From assembly GCF_012940005.1 (NCBI RefSeq), contig NZ_SPMX01000050.1, positions 1 through 50,419 on the forward strand: a stretch of DNA of 50,419 nt, in the 5' to 3' direction. Shown here one piece after another: positions 10,522-19,017 of the stretch. A program made the translations under genes and the position numbers. How positions within the stretch are numbered: the first letter of the stretch is position 1; the number at the start of each line of letters is the position of its first letter. Source of the DNA: Candidatus Accumulibacter contiguus. Lineage in GTDB: Bacteria; Pseudomonadota; Gammaproteobacteria; Burkholderiales; Rhodocyclaceae. The notes below the pieces were generated by a model. It was not told the DNA's origin and searched no databases. It worked only from the letters and a program-made list of their open reading frames with translations.

Positions 10522-11112
10522 TCAGAGGCGTCGCCGTCCGCGCCGGGTCAGCACCAGCGCTCCGATGCCCATGGCGCCGAGGAGCAGCGAAGCGGGCTCG
10601 GGAACGCGCTCGGGGAAAGCGCGGATCTCGCCACCGGGGAACTTGCTGGTATGGATGTTGAAGTACGCCGTGCCGGCATCGAGGCCGGCAAACAGCGCAG
10701 TGCGCGCGCCGGCAACGGTCGCGCCACCGAAGTTGTTGATGAACGCGCTGGTGAAGCTGCTGGCCAGGTCGAGGTCGATGAGCGCCGAGTAGGAGCCCGC
10801 CGATACGCCCACAGGAAAGCCGGGCAGCGTGCCCGGGGTCACTGCCACGCCGATCGTTCCGGTACCGGCGGTTGCCGTACAACAGTGGATGTGCGCAATC
10901 GTCGTCGTTCCGGACAGGCCGGTGAAATCGGCGTGGATCGACAGATCGTTGGTCGCATCATCGAACTTGAGCTTGACGATACCGGACCCGGTGGCGCCCA
11001 GGGCTTCGGGGCCAAGATCAGCGGCGTAGGTGTAGACGGTGGCCGAGGCCAGGCTGGAAGTCAGGCTCAGGGTTGCCGCCAGAAAACAGGATTGCCATGA
11101 ACGTGTACGCAT
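10522..11112 (-). CDS. CHRD-domain exported protein with PEP-CTERM sorting signal
   Basis: A 196-residue secreted protein. The start at 11112 is chosen because AAAGGAG stands just upstream and the signal peptide (MRTRSWQSCFLAATLSL...SLASA) follows at once; the longer open frame upstream is not protein-like. The central part is a CHRD domain (IAHIHCCTATAGTGTIG, FINNFGG, GTAYFNIHTSKFPGGEIRAF). The C-terminus has the tripartite PEP-CTERM signal: VPEPASLLL, a hydrophobic helix, then RRGRRR. Such proteins are processed by exosortase in EPS/biofilm-forming Gram-negative bacteria. No exosortase gene is in this window. Sigma-54-type promoter elements lie upstream (11248-11264). Confidence 0.92.
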   Translation of the reverse strand: MRTRSWQSCFLAATLSLTSSLASATVYTYAADLGPEALGATGSGIVKLKFDDATNDLSIHADFTGLSGTTTIAHIHCCTATAGTGTIGVAVTPGTLPGFPVGVSAGSYSALIDLDLASSFTSAFINNFGGATVAGARTALFAGLDAGTAYFNIHTSKFPGGEIRAFPERVPEPASLLLGAMGIGALVLTRRGRRRL

Positions 11113-11247
11113 CGGGTAGTCTCCTTTGTCAGGCTGGTTGTCCGCATGGCGAGCCTCACGGCCGCCGCGTGCGGGGGTCGAGCGGACGCGCGATCGACCA
11201 ACCGGCACCTTCGCGCGATTCGGGCAGCCCGCCCCCGTGCAGACTGA

Positions 11248-11264
11248 AGCAAGATCCGCACCAT
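11248..11264 (-). promoter_or_regulatory. Sigma-54 (-24/-12) promoter
   Basis: On the minus strand the sequence TGGtgcggatctTGC has GG and GC separated by exactly 10 nt, matching the sigma-54 consensus TGGCACN5TTGC. It lies about 135 bp upstream of the ATG of the PEP-CTERM gene. Sigma-54 with the PrsK/PrsR two-component system is known to drive many PEP-CTERM genes. Confidence 0.6.
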
Positions 11265-11316
11265 TGTTGCAAGGCATTGTTTGCATGAGCTTCCAGCCTG
11301 CGGGCACGGCGCGACT

Positions 11317-11334
11317 GTAAAAAAAATCCGACAA
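11317..11334 (-). promoter_or_regulatory. Candidate enhancer (PrsR-type) site
   Basis: The minus strand reads TGTCGGATTTTTTTTACA, an imperfect TGTcg...tTTACA dyad, about 55 bp upstream of the putative -24 element. This is where a sigma-54 activator would bind. Assignment to PrsR is inference from the PEP-CTERM context. Confidence 0.45.
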
Positions 11335-11409
11335 AATCACTCGGAAAATATTCGCTACAGCCCGACGGGAGCGGTCGGCTGCCCGAGAGCGGTGGCGGGG
11401 TGCCGTCGC

Positions 11410-13605
11410 TCATGGCTGGTTGTTGAGCCACCGCCCGAGCATCTGCCGCAGCGCCGCCGCCTCGAACGGCTTCACCAGGTAGTCGTCCATTCCCGCCTGC
11501 AGGCACTCGTCACGGTAGCCTGCCATGGCGTGCGCCGTCAGCGCAACCACCGGCGTCCGCTGCGTACCGCGCAGCTTCTCCACCTCGCGAATCCGGCGTG
11601 TCGCCTCGAAGCCGTCCATTCGCGGCATCTGGCAGTCCATCAGCACCAGGTCGAAGGGTTGGCGCGCCTGCTCGGTCACAGCCTGCTCACCGTCGGGCAC
11701 CAGCACGACGTCGATTCCGTAGTGCAGCAGCGTTGCCCGCGTCACCTCGGCGTTGACCGGGTCATCCTCGGCGACCAGAACACGGCGACCGGCGAAAGAC
11801 CCGGCGACGGCACGGCGCCCCGCCGCCGCCGGCGCCGTTGCCTCGGGGAGGCGGACTCGAAACCAGAAGCATGAACCCTCGCCCGGTGAACTCTGCACCC
11901 CGATCTCGCCACTCATCAGGCGTACCAGTTCACGCGCGATCGACAGCCCGAGCCCGGTACCACCGAAGCGCCTGGTCGTCCCCTGCTCGGCCTGCGCGAA
12001 CGCTTCGAAGATCTGCGCCTGCTTGTCCGCCGCGATGCCGATGCCGGTGTCGTGGACGGCGAAACGCAGAGCGCCATCAGCCTCACGACAGGCGTCGACG
12101 TCGATCGTCCCGTGTGTCGTGAACTTCACCGCGTTCGACACCAGATTCAACAGCACCTGGCGCAGCCGGACGACGTCGCCTGTCACCCAACGCGGTAGAT
12201 CCGCCGCCGCCGTCACCCGCAGGGTCACGTTCTTGAGCCGCGCGGTCTCGCCGAAGAGATCCTGCAGCTCGCGCAGCATCGCCGGCAGATCGAAGCACGC
12301 TGATTCCAGATCCAGCCTCCCCGCCTCGATCTTCGAGAGGTCGAGAACATCGTCCAGCACGCCGAGCAGCGCCCGCCCCGAGCGCTGGATGGTCCGTGCG
12401 TAGTGCCGCGCCCGCTCCGCCAGGGGCTCATGCAGCAGCAGGTCGGCCATGCCGATGACGCCGTTCATAGGCGTCCGGATCTCGTGGCTCATGTTGGCCA
12501 GGAAAGCCGACTTGGCCCGGCTTGCCGACTCGGCAGCCTCTTTGGCGGCGATGAGTTGCTGCTCGATCCGCTTGCGCTCGCTATCGTCGATGGCGAAGAT
12601 GTAGGCACCCTGTACCGAGCCATCCTCTGCCCGGTCGGGCAACAGGTACGTGCGGTCATAGCGGGTGCTTCCGTCGGACATCGGCAGAGCCATGTCGTAT
12701 TCGGCTGCCTCTCCCCGCCGTACCTGCTGCAGATGGGGCTCGATCTGGCAATAGGCCTCGTCGCCAAGCAGCTCCGGCACGCCCATGCCGCCGACGGCCT
12801 CGGCCGTGCGCCCGAAGCACTCCGCGTAGCGCCGGTTCACGAAGGAATAGCGCGGCATACTCTCGGTGTAATCGGCGTGGGCAATCGCCGCCGGCATGCC
12901 ATTGACGATGCGCTGCAGGCGCTGCTCACCACGCCGTATGCTGGTGCTGTCGGCCGCCCGCGCACGCAGGACGATCCGCGCTGCCATGGCGACGACGACC
13001 AGCGACGAGAGCTGGCCGATGAACGCAAGCAGGGCGGCTTCCTCGGCGGGGACCAGGTTCGGCGGCAGCAGCCCGCACACCGTCGCCCAGTACAGCGCGA
13101 AGAGCAGCAGGATGTCGATGGCGAAGGCAGCCAGCAGCACGCGCGCGCGGCCGAAGGTGCCCAGCGTAGCCAGCAGCGCGATCAGCCAGGGCGCCGCCGC
13201 CGACAGAACGCCGCCGGTGGCAAAGGCCCAGACGACGACATACACGCTGCCGAGCAGGTTGGTGAGCAGGAGGACTTCGGTCGGCCGCGACACGAAGCGG
13301 ATGGCGGCCGCAGCGCCGACCGGCGTCAAGATCGCGACCGCAAAGAGCGTCAGTTCGAGCGTGCTCGGCCGGCTGCGCACGACGATGAAGGCGACGAGCA
13401 GCAGCGACACCACGGCTGAGATGGTCAACAGCGAGCGGGCGACAATCCGCGCCCGTGCCGCGACGCGGGCGTCGGCACGCGGCGGCACGAACCAGTCGAT
13501 GAAGCGCCGGCTGCTCACGCCGCGGCCACCACCAGCCGCTGGCCCTGCCGCCGTTGCGGGGCGACGAGCGGAGCGCCAGGAGGGTGCAGGGGGAGTGGCA
13601 TGCAA
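11410..13605 (-). CDS. Hybrid sensor histidine kinase with receiver domain
   Basis: A 731-residue membrane histidine kinase. The N-terminal 200 residues hold about six hydrophobic segments, forming an integral membrane sensor. A PAS domain follows (about 225-340, [16 protein letters not shown]...). The HisKA dimerisation domain has the phospho-acceptor His374 in [13 protein letters not shown]. The HATPase domain carries the G boxes ([18 protein letters not shown]). A C-terminal receiver domain (about 605-725) has the phospho-acceptor Asp657 in [11 protein letters not shown]. No DNA-binding output is present, so it must signal through another regulator. The first 30 residues are low-complexity, and a GTG at residue 30 is an alternative start. 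No cognate regulator gene is adjacent. Confidence 0.93.
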   Translation of the reverse strand: MHATPPAPSWRSARRPATAAGPAAGGGRGVSSRRFIDWFVPPRADARVAARARIVARSLLTISAVVSLLLVAFIVVRSRPSTLELTLFAVAILTPVGAAAAIRFVSRPTEVLLLTNLLGSVYVVVWAFATGGVLSAAAPWLIALLATLGTFGRARVLLAAFAIDILLLFALYWATVCGLLPPNLVPAEEAALLAFIGQLSSLVVVAMAARIVLRARAADSTSIRRGEQRLQRIVNGMPAAIAHADYTESMPRYSFVNRRYAECFGRTAEAVGGMGVPELLGDEAYCQIEPHLQQVRRGEAAEYDMALPMSDGSTRYDRTYLLPDRAEDGSVQGAYIFAIDDSERKRIEQQLIAAKEAAESASRAKSAFLANMSHEIRTPMNGVIGMADLLLHEPLAERARHYARTIQRSGRALLGVLDDVLDLSKIEAGRLDLESACFDLPAMLRELQDLFGETARLKNVTLRVTAAADLPRWVTGDVVRLRQVLLNLVSNAVKFTTHGTIDVDACREADGALRFAVHDTGIGIAADKQAQIFEAFAQAEQGTTRRFGGTGLGLSIARELVRLMSGEIGVQSSPGEGSCFWFRVRLPEATAPAAAGRRAVAGSFAGRRVLVAEDDPVNAEVTRATLLHYGIDVVLVPDGEQAVTEQARQPFDLVLMDCQMPRMDGFEATRRIREVEKLRGTQRTPVVALTAHAMAGYRDECLQAGMDDYLVKPFEAAALRQMLGRWLNNQP

Positions 13606-13921
13606 TCAAGTATAGGGGGGGCAATCAGCGCCGGTCAACCCGCGATCGAGCGGCGACGAACAGGCCCTGGGAGCCTGCGGCACGGCGCAGCAGCGGTCTG
13701 CGTGTCAGGGGCGTTCCGAAAGTCATGTGAATTTGGCGGTTTGATCGTCATGGATTTTCTTCGTCGATTTTCTTCGACGACTTTCCTCTGAAGGTCTTTT
13801 TGACTCTTCTTCCTCGTTCTTCGGTTTTCTTCCTTCTTCGCTTTTTCCCTTTCCTCATGCGTTCATAGTGTGCTGAGCAGCGCGCTGTTGCGCCGCATTT
13901 CGGGGAAAGCGAAGGGAATCC

Positions 13922-14527
13922 ATGGCGCGTACAGAAGATCTCAAGTGTCTGTTGTGCGGGGCATTTTTTGTGGCGGATGCGCGAAACACGCGGCACCAGA
14001 AATACTGTTCCGCGCCGGCTTGCCGCAAGGAGAGCAAGGCCGCCAGTCATCGCGCCTGGCTGGCCAAGAGCGACAACCAGAACTACTTTCGCGGTGCCGA
14101 GAATGTCGCGCGGGTGAAGTCATGGCGCGAGGCCCACCCGGGGTATTGGCGACGACCGAAAGGCCAGAGAGGAGAAGCGACGACAGGGCCGGCAGAGCCA
14201 GTTGCGTTACAAGATGTCTGCCCCACGCAACCCATTGAAATCACTACCGAGCCTCAAGACATCTTGCAACCTGCGTTACAAGATGTCTGGCTTGGCCAAC
14301 CCGCTGTTGTGATTGGTTTTATCGCTCATTTCATGGGCAGTACGTTACAAGATGACATCGCCAGGAGCACCCGGCTGCTAGTACAACTGGGGACTGACAT
14401 CATGGCGGGAAGAATTAAAAATGACGATCAAACGCGTTCTTTGTCCAGAGCGAGTCCGGCAGATCCCGATTCAATTCAGTTGGCTCGACCACCGCCTGGT
14501 GCGGGAACGGTACATCGAGCGCTGTGA
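13922..14527 (+). CDS. IS21 accessory protein with zinc-finger motif
   Basis: A 201-residue protein with an N-terminal zinc-ribbon-like motif (CLLC near residues 9-12, then HQKYCSAPACRK near 35-46) followed by a basic region. The middle carries repeated LQDV/LQDD units (ALQDVCPTQP, ALQDVWLGQP, TLQDDIARS), encoded by imperfect DNA repeats of gcgttacaagatgtctg. Its end overlaps the next gene by about 107 bp. I believe similar proteins accompany transposase genes in other bacteria, but I cannot name a family. Lying inside the IS ends and co-oriented with istA, it is probably a DNA-binding accessory or regulator of the element, which is inference. Confidence 0.7.
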   Translation: MARTEDLKCLLCGAFFVADARNTRHQKYCSAPACRKESKAASHRAWLAKSDNQNYFRGAENVARVKSWREAHPGYWRRPKGQRGEATTGPAEPVALQDVCPTQPIEITTEPQDILQPALQDVWLGQPAVVIGFIAHFMGSTLQDDIARSTRLLVQLGTDIMAGRIKNDDQTRSLSRASPADPDSIQLARPPPGAGTVHRAL

Positions 14528-14813
14528 TCCGCCGGCAGCGGCGCTGTACCTGTTTCTGGTGACGGTTGCCGATGTCCAGGGGTTGAGCTACTACTCGGAT
14601 GCTGCGCTCGGTCGCTGCCTGTCGCTGACGCCTGCGCGTCTGAGTCAGGCGCGCAGCGATCTGATACGCATCGGCCTCATTGCCTATCAACACCCGCTCT
14701 ACCAGGTCTTGTCCCTCGATTCTCCGCCCTGCAGCGAAGGGGGCGAACTCGGAGCTGACGAGATCAGTGTCCGGATCGGCCAGTTGCGCGCCGTCTTGGG
14801 ATGGACCTCATGA
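14421..14813 (+). CDS. IS21 accessory protein, HTH-like
   Basis: A 130-residue basic protein. Residues of about 25-90 look like a winged-helix or replication-initiator-type HTH (AAALYLFLVTVADVQGLSYY, then SLTPARLSQARSDLIRIGLI). It starts inside the 3' end of the zinc-finger gene, and its TGA overlaps the ATG of istA (ATGA at 14810-14813), so istA is translationally coupled to it. This arrangement suggests it regulates or assists transposition. No named family is claimed. Confidence 0.7.
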   Translation: MTIKRVLCPERVRQIPIQFSWLDHRLVRERYIERCDPPAAALYLFLVTVADVQGLSYYSDAALGRCLSLTPARLSQARSDLIRIGLIAYQHPLYQVLSLDSPPCSEGGELGADEISVRIGQLRAVLGWTS

Positions 14814-16282
14814 TCAAATACGAGCTGTACTGCAAGATCAAGGACTGCCATGAGCGGCAGGGACTGACCGTCGCGCAGACCGCGCGTGCCCTTGGCCTGC
14901 ATGAGCAAACGGTGGTGAAATGGTTGGCCTGCGAGCAGTTCCACCCCCGGCAATCGGCACCGCGAAGCAGTCAGCTCGATCCGTTCAAGGACCAAGTCAT
15001 TCGTCTGCTCGAAACGCACCCGTACAGCGCGCAGCAAATCTACCAGCGCCTGCGCGAGGGCGGTTTCGAGGGCGGCTTCACGATCGTCAAGGACTATGTG
15101 CGTCGGGTCCGTCCGGTGCGTCGAGAAGCTTTCCTCAAGCTCTCGTTTGCTCCGGGTGAAGCTGCCCAGGTGGACTGGGGCGAGTACGGTTCGATTGGCG
15201 TGGGCTCGACTCGCCGGCGGCTCTCGTTCTTCGTCAGGGTGCTGTGCTATAGCCGTCTGATGTACGTCGAATTCACCGTCGCGCAAACCATGGAGCACTT
15301 TCTCGCGGCTCACGAGCACGCCTTCGCGGCCTTTGGCGGTTGTCCGGGCCGCCTGATGATCGACAATTTGAAGTCGGCAGTGCTTCGCCGCGTGGTCGGC
15401 GAAGCGCCGGTCTTCAATCCGCGCTATCTTGATTTCGCCCGTCATTGGGGGTTTGACATCTCGCCCTGCAATGTCGCGAAAGGCAATGAGAAAGGGAGGG
15501 TCGAAAGCGGGGTGGGTTATGTCAAAAAGAACCTGCTCAACGGCGCTGACTTCCTCGACTTCAGTGCAGTGAACCCGGCCGCCGAGGTGTGGCTGGCGAG
15601 CATCGCCAATGTCCGTCTCCATGGTGAAACACACCAGCGACCCGTGGATCGGTTCAAGGACGAACAGGCGCTACTGCAGCCACTCAACCCGATGCCCTAC
15701 GACATCGGTCGCATCCAGAGTCAGCGCGCCTCGAAGCAGTTCCGGGTCGCGCTCGACACCAATCACTATTCGGTGCCGGCCGAGTTTGCCAGTCAACGCG
15801 TGACGCTCAAGGCTTACCCGGATCGGGTATGCATTTACCACCAGGACAAACTCATCGCGCGTCACCTGCGCAGCTATGACCGGCATCAGGATATCGAGGA
15901 CCCCGATCATCCGAAGGCGCTGCTCGCCCAGCGGCGCAACGCGCGCGAGCAGCGCTTGCTGGTGCAGTTCCTGAGCCTGTCCAGACACGCCCAGGTCTAT
16001 CTCGAAGGCATCGAACAACGTCGCGTTAACCCGCGTCATCACCTGCGCAAGATCGTCGCCTTGAGCGAAATCTACGGCATCGACGCGGTCGATCGGGCGA
16101 TCCAGGACGGCATTGCCTTTGCTGCCTATAGTTGCGAGTACATCGCCAACATCCTGGAAATGCGGGCTCGTGAAACCCCCGAGCCGGGGGCGCTGCATCT
16201 CACCCGCCGCCAGGATCTCCTGGACCTCGAGATCGCCGCACCCGATCTCTCTCCCTACGAAAGGCATAGCGATGGGCACTGA
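14810..16282 (+). CDS. istA: IS21-family transposase IstA
   Basis: A 490-residue transposase. The N-terminus has an HTH (LTVAQTARALGLHEQTVVKWL). The DDE catalytic residues are visible: Asp122 in QVDWGEYG, Asp185 in RLMIDNLKS and Glu232 in NEKGRVESG. The C-terminal region has the Mu-transposase beta-barrel-like stretch (FRVALDTNHYSVPAEFASQRVTLKAY). The start at 14810 is preferred because it overlaps the upstream TGA as ATGA; an ATG at 14801 is also in frame. The istB gene overlaps its end by 11 bp. All catalytic residues are intact, so the element may be active. Confidence 0.95.
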   Translation: MIKYELYCKIKDCHERQGLTVAQTARALGLHEQTVVKWLACEQFHPRQSAPRSSQLDPFKDQVIRLLETHPYSAQQIYQRLREGGFEGGFTIVKDYVRRVRPVRREAFLKLSFAPGEAAQVDWGEYGSIGVGSTRRRLSFFVRVLCYSRLMYVEFTVAQTMEHFLAAHEHAFAAFGGCPGRLMIDNLKSAVLRRVVGEAPVFNPRYLDFARHWGFDISPCNVAKGNEKGRVESGVGYVKKNLLNGADFLDFSAVNPAAEVWLASIANVRLHGETHQRPVDRFKDEQALLQPLNPMPYDIGRIQSQRASKQFRVALDTNHYSVPAEFASQRVTLKAYPDRVCIYHQDKLIARHLRSYDRHQDIEDPDHPKALLAQRRNAREQRLLVQFLSLSRHAQVYLEGIEQRRVNPRHHLRKIVALSEIYGIDAVDRAIQDGIAFAAYSCEYIANILEMRARETPEPGALHLTRRQDLLDLEIAAPDLSPYERHSDGH

Positions 16283-17042
16283 CCGACGGATCCTTTCCGA
16301 TGTCCCCACCGAGGCGCTACGCGCCCAGTTGGCGAGCCTCAAACTGTCCCATCTGCTCGAACGTTTTGAACCCATGGCCCAGGAAGCGGGTGCCGAGCAA
16401 TGGTCACACGTCGAGTATCTGGCGCGGCTGATCGAGGGCGAGGCGCATGCCCGCGAAGATCGCAGCATCCAGCGACGGGTGGGGCTCGCCCGCTTTCCGG
16501 TGCTCAAGACCCTTGATCAGTTCGACTGGAACTGGCCGAGCAAAATCAACCGGCCCCAGATTCAGAATCTCTTCCGACTGCGTTTCATCGAGGAGAAGGG
16601 CAACGTGATCTTCATTGCCAATGTTGGCCTGGGGAAAAGCCATCTCAGTATCGCGCTGGGGCATGCCGCTTGCCTGCGCGGCTACCCAGTGTTGTTTACC
16701 ACCGCGGTCGATATCATCAACTCGCTCTCTGCCGCCCAAGCGCAGGGAAATCTCAAGCGCGAACTGCGCAAGTACCTGCAGCCGCGTCTGCTGGTGGTCG
16801 ACGAGCTCGGCTACCTCCCGATAGACAAGCATGGCGCCGATCTGCTCTTCCAGATCATCAGCGAACGCTACGAACGCGGCGCCCTCATCATCACTACCAA
16901 TCGCGCCTACAAGCACTGGCCGGAAATCTTCAACCAGGACAGCACCCTCACCTCGGCACTCCTGGATCGACTGCTCCACCATTCCGAAACCGCCGTCATC
17001 GAGGGCAAGAGTTATCGCATGAAAGAGCAGATCGAGGCATGA
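16272..17042 (+). CDS. istB: IS21 helper ATPase IstB
   Basis: A 256-residue AAA+ ATPase that works with IstA in target selection and transposition. The start at 16272 overlaps istA by 11 bp, as usual in IS21. The P-loop reads ANVGLGKS (116-123): the GK-S core is present, but the first glycine of GxxxxGKS is replaced by Ala. Walker B is LLVVDELGYLP, and the sensor region includes LIITTNRAYKHW. The C-terminal part (LTSALLDRLLHHSETAVIEGKSYRMK) is typical of IstB. The length matches the family (about 250-260). Confidence 0.95.
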   Translation: MGTDRRILSDVPTEALRAQLASLKLSHLLERFEPMAQEAGAEQWSHVEYLARLIEGEAHAREDRSIQRRVGLARFPVLKTLDQFDWNWPSKINRPQIQNLFRLRFIEEKGNVIFIANVGLGKSHLSIALGHAACLRGYPVLFTTAVDIINSLSAAQAQGNLKRELRKYLQPRLLVVDELGYLPIDKHGADLLFQIISERYERGALIITTNRAYKHWPEIFNQDSTLTSALLDRLLHHSETAVIEGKSYRMKEQIEA

Positions 17043-17166
17043 CGTGGGCCGCCTGACACGCCCCGTGCGCAACCCCCCGAGTCCTGAGCCATCGGTAAGC
17101 CGGTACCCCGGTCGAGGGGTGCCCGATCGATGAACGTCGTGACTGTCACAAAACCTGGATGAACAA

Positions 17167-17436
17167 ATGACCGACCCCTTGGTGACCGTTACGAAACCCG
17201 GCCAGCCTCTCAAGGGCGACCGGCCAATGACTGACACAGAGCGCAAACGTGCCCAACGGGTGCGAGACAAAAGAAACGCCATCAACGCGATCGGCCATGA
17301 GCAGGACGCGCCACTTCGGGCGCTGCTGTACATCCTGGAACGGGTCGAGGTATCCGAACCGGCACGTCATTCGGCACGACGGGCATGGCTGGCTTTCGGG
17401 CAGCGATACGGATTTGTGACGGTCTCGGAAGAATGA
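17167..17436 (+). CDS. Small basic protein downstream of istB
   Basis: An 89-residue protein, rich in Arg and Lys near residues 24-35 (TERKRAQRVRDKRNAINAIG), with a helical C-terminal half and no recognised domain. An internal ATG at codon 21 (MTDTERKRAQ) is an alternative start. It lies between istB and the right inverted repeat, so it travels with the element. The second, broken IS21-like locus at the end of the window also has a small gene after istB, which suggests that such passengers are a recurrent feature. Function is unknown. Confidence 0.55.
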   Translation: MTDPLVTVTKPGQPLKGDRPMTDTERKRAQRVRDKRNAINAIGHEQDAPLRALLYILERVEVSEPARHSARRAWLAFGQRYGFVTVSEE

Positions 17437-17470
17437 TGGGGAGCATGGATTCCAAACCGCCAAATTTAAG

Positions 17471-17668
17471 TGGAATTCACGCCGCCGCTCACAGGACAGA
17501 CGGCCAACGATTACTGGCGCGCCGGACGCGCCGGTTTCCGCGGCGACTGGACGATGGGCGGCGGTCACCGGCTGACGCTCAGCGGTCAGGCCTATTACGG
17601 CACTACGGGCGACACCTGGCAGGTGCCGGACATCGGCTCGCCTGCAGGCGTGACGCTCACCGACATGC
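17471..17668 (+). pseudogene. TonB-dependent receptor fragment
   Basis: One frame reads EFTPPLTGQTANDYWRAGR followed by AGFRGDWTMGGGHRLTLSGQAYYG, the alternating pattern of beta strands in a TonB-dependent outer-membrane receptor barrel. It starts exactly at the right end of the IS21 element and ends at the hairpin cluster at 17669, so both ends are cut. I do not find the other half on the left side of the IS. Confidence 0.6.
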
Positions 17669-17738
17669 ACGCGTCGTTTAGGCGACGCGTATCCGGACTT
17701 TCAGTCCGCAACATAAACCCACCGGCTTTAGCCGGTGG
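17669..17738 (+). mobile_element. Orphan IS200/IS605-type right end (three hairpins)
   Basis: Three hairpins follow each other: acgcgtcg/cgacgcgt with a short central loop (17669-17690), cggact-ttc-agtccg (17694-17708) and ccaccggc-ttta-gccggtgg (17719-17738). This series resembles the right end of IS200/IS605-group elements, where the tnpB 3' region also forms the guide (omega/re) RNA scaffold. No tnpA or tnpB coding sequence is present, so this is a solo end or a palindrome-associated non-autonomous copy. Confidence 0.55.
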
Positions 17739-17746
17739 TTGTTTAG

Positions 17747-17818
17747 TTCCGCGAAGTCGTCCTGCCGAAAACGTGCGGTCGCACCGTCGTCTTCGTCGAC
17801 GAAATCGATTCGACACTA
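17747..17818 (+). pseudogene. Fragment of an AAA-like-domain protein
   Basis: The frame reads FREVVLPKTCGRTVVFVDEI and then DSTL. The VVFVDEIDSTL segment matches the Walker B region of AAA-like NTPase domains found in WD40/TIR-type signalling proteins. Nothing else of the domain remains, and a stop follows soon. Confidence 0.45.
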
Positions 17819-18240
17819 GCAGCCTGTCGGACTTGGGCTGAAACAGCCAAAATCTTGAGCGGAATGGCTCATTTTGGAGCGGGAAATCTCGTTTTTACGC
17901 TCAAGGCGCACCTTTCCTTGGTGTTTTGCTTACTGCAGACGCAATACGGCCATGCGCTTCAAATTCCAGGATTCAGAAAGGGTACCGCCGCCATGCTCGG
18001 TGCATCGCACACGTCCACCGCCAGCACGGCCAGAGTGGGGTAGTAAAGCGATACGCGCGGCGCGAGAACATGCCGTGCGCGCTCAAGGCCGTGCTTCCCG
18101 TGTACTGAAGAAGTCGCGATGCGCAGGCGGGCTTGGGCTTCGCCGGCGCGTCAGCCACGTTTCGAATGCGCGGTGCTTGACGATTACACGCGCCTGGCGC
18201 GCCCAGGCGCTCACCTGCAGGTGGTCCCATTCGTTCATCG
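17819..18240 (+). other. Unassigned stretch, possible IS remnant
   Basis: The segment from 17819 (cctgtcggacttgggctg) to about 18050 looks like an IS end followed by a broken short reading frame (MRFKFQDSERVPP... with a frame change to ASHTSTASTARVG). No complete gene is present up to 18240. The IS family cannot be named by eye. Confidence 0.3.
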
Positions 18241-18903
18241 ATGTCACGCAAGTCAACAAGGAGTCAATACAATGAGCCTCTTGCAAAACTCCCCGGTGGG
18301 CCGGGCGGATGTGGCATGGCTCGCTCTGGACGAGCGACCGGCGCCTCCACCCAGGTCGCACCGATCGAACCAATCCTGTACCCAGAACGAGCACATGACC
18401 CCACCGACCTGCCGGGTCGCACCGTATTGCTCGCAGGTCTGCTGGCGCTTGCCAGCGTGCCGGCGTTGGCCGAAGTCGACGTGCTGAGCATGCGCTCGGA
18501 CGCGCGCTTCACCAGTGTGCTGAAGGCGCCACCGCCCTGGTCCAGCGCTTACTCGGTTACCAGCGCGGCCGAGTGGATTGCCCTGGGTCGCCATGCGCAG
18601 ACCGCCACGCCGGCTGGCCAGCCCGTGGGATCACCCTTCAGCGTCGACAACGTGCAGGCCTGGGCCGACTTCCAGCAGGAAGACGAAGGCAGCAGCTTCC
18701 ACAGCTATGCCCGGCTCACCGGCAGCTACCTGGACGCCGGGCCGTGGAACTTCGCCCGCAACGGCTGGTGGGCAAAACCATCACGCTGCTGGCCGGATGG
18801 CGGGCAAACGCCCAGCAGAGTGCCCGATACGGATGCCGCGGCACGCCGCTCCCAGCCCATCGCCAAGGGCGGGTATTGCGGGATCTCTGGTCGTCTTGGC
18901 TAG
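18241..18903 (+). pseudogene. Broken gene with a signal-peptide-like segment
   Basis: An open frame of 220 codons contains a plausible signal peptide in its middle (RTVLLAGLLALASVPALAEV) followed by a polar region (VDVLSMRSDARFTSVLKAPP ... FHSYARLTGSYLDAG). About 55 residues before the signal peptide are not protein-like. Near 18770 the likely frame shifts (GKTITLLAGWRANAQQ lies in another frame). It appears to be the 5' part of an exported protein that has been truncated and joined to other material. No family is recognised, and the 18904-18973 stretch after it has no gene. Confidence 0.3.
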
Positions 18904-18973
18904 CAGGTGCGCGCCAGCGGAGGCCGCTTCCGCTCACGCGAACCCATTCACCTGTGCAGACATGAGTTGAACT

Positions 18974-19017
18974 TCGGCGAACTGCCTGGAGTACCTGCGG
19001 GAAGCACGACCCACTAG
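18974..19017 (+). pseudogene. Fragment of the acnA 3' end
   Basis: The 44 bp align with the last codons of acnA (7304-7344): FGELPGVPAGSTTH-stop against [14 protein letters not shown]-stop, with about six substitutions. Its TAG overlaps, on the opposite strand, the TAG of the GGDEF/EAL gene (19014-19016). It is more diverged than the internal copy at 9857, so it is an older relic or derives from a paralogue. Confidence 0.6.

Larger units (their letters stand above)
13726..17470 (+). mobile_element. IS21-family insertion sequence with three accessory genes
   Basis: The ends share an inverted repeat: aatttggcggtttg at 13730-13743 and its complement caaaccgccaaatt at 17453-17466. The left tip reads TGTG, as IS21 ends do, while the right tip has diverged, so exact boundaries are uncertain by some bases. 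Between the ends are a zinc-finger orf, an HTH-like orf, istA, istB and a small orf, all on the plus strand. At about 3.7 kb it is larger than the usual 2-2.5 kb. Its right end abuts a truncated TonB-receptor gene. I could not identify a target duplication. The 13606-13725 stretch upstream contains no gene. Confidence 0.75.

Noticed and set aside
17719-17738. Simple intrinsic terminator
   Set aside because: It belongs to a series of three hairpins typical of an IS200/IS605 end, and no complete gene precedes it.
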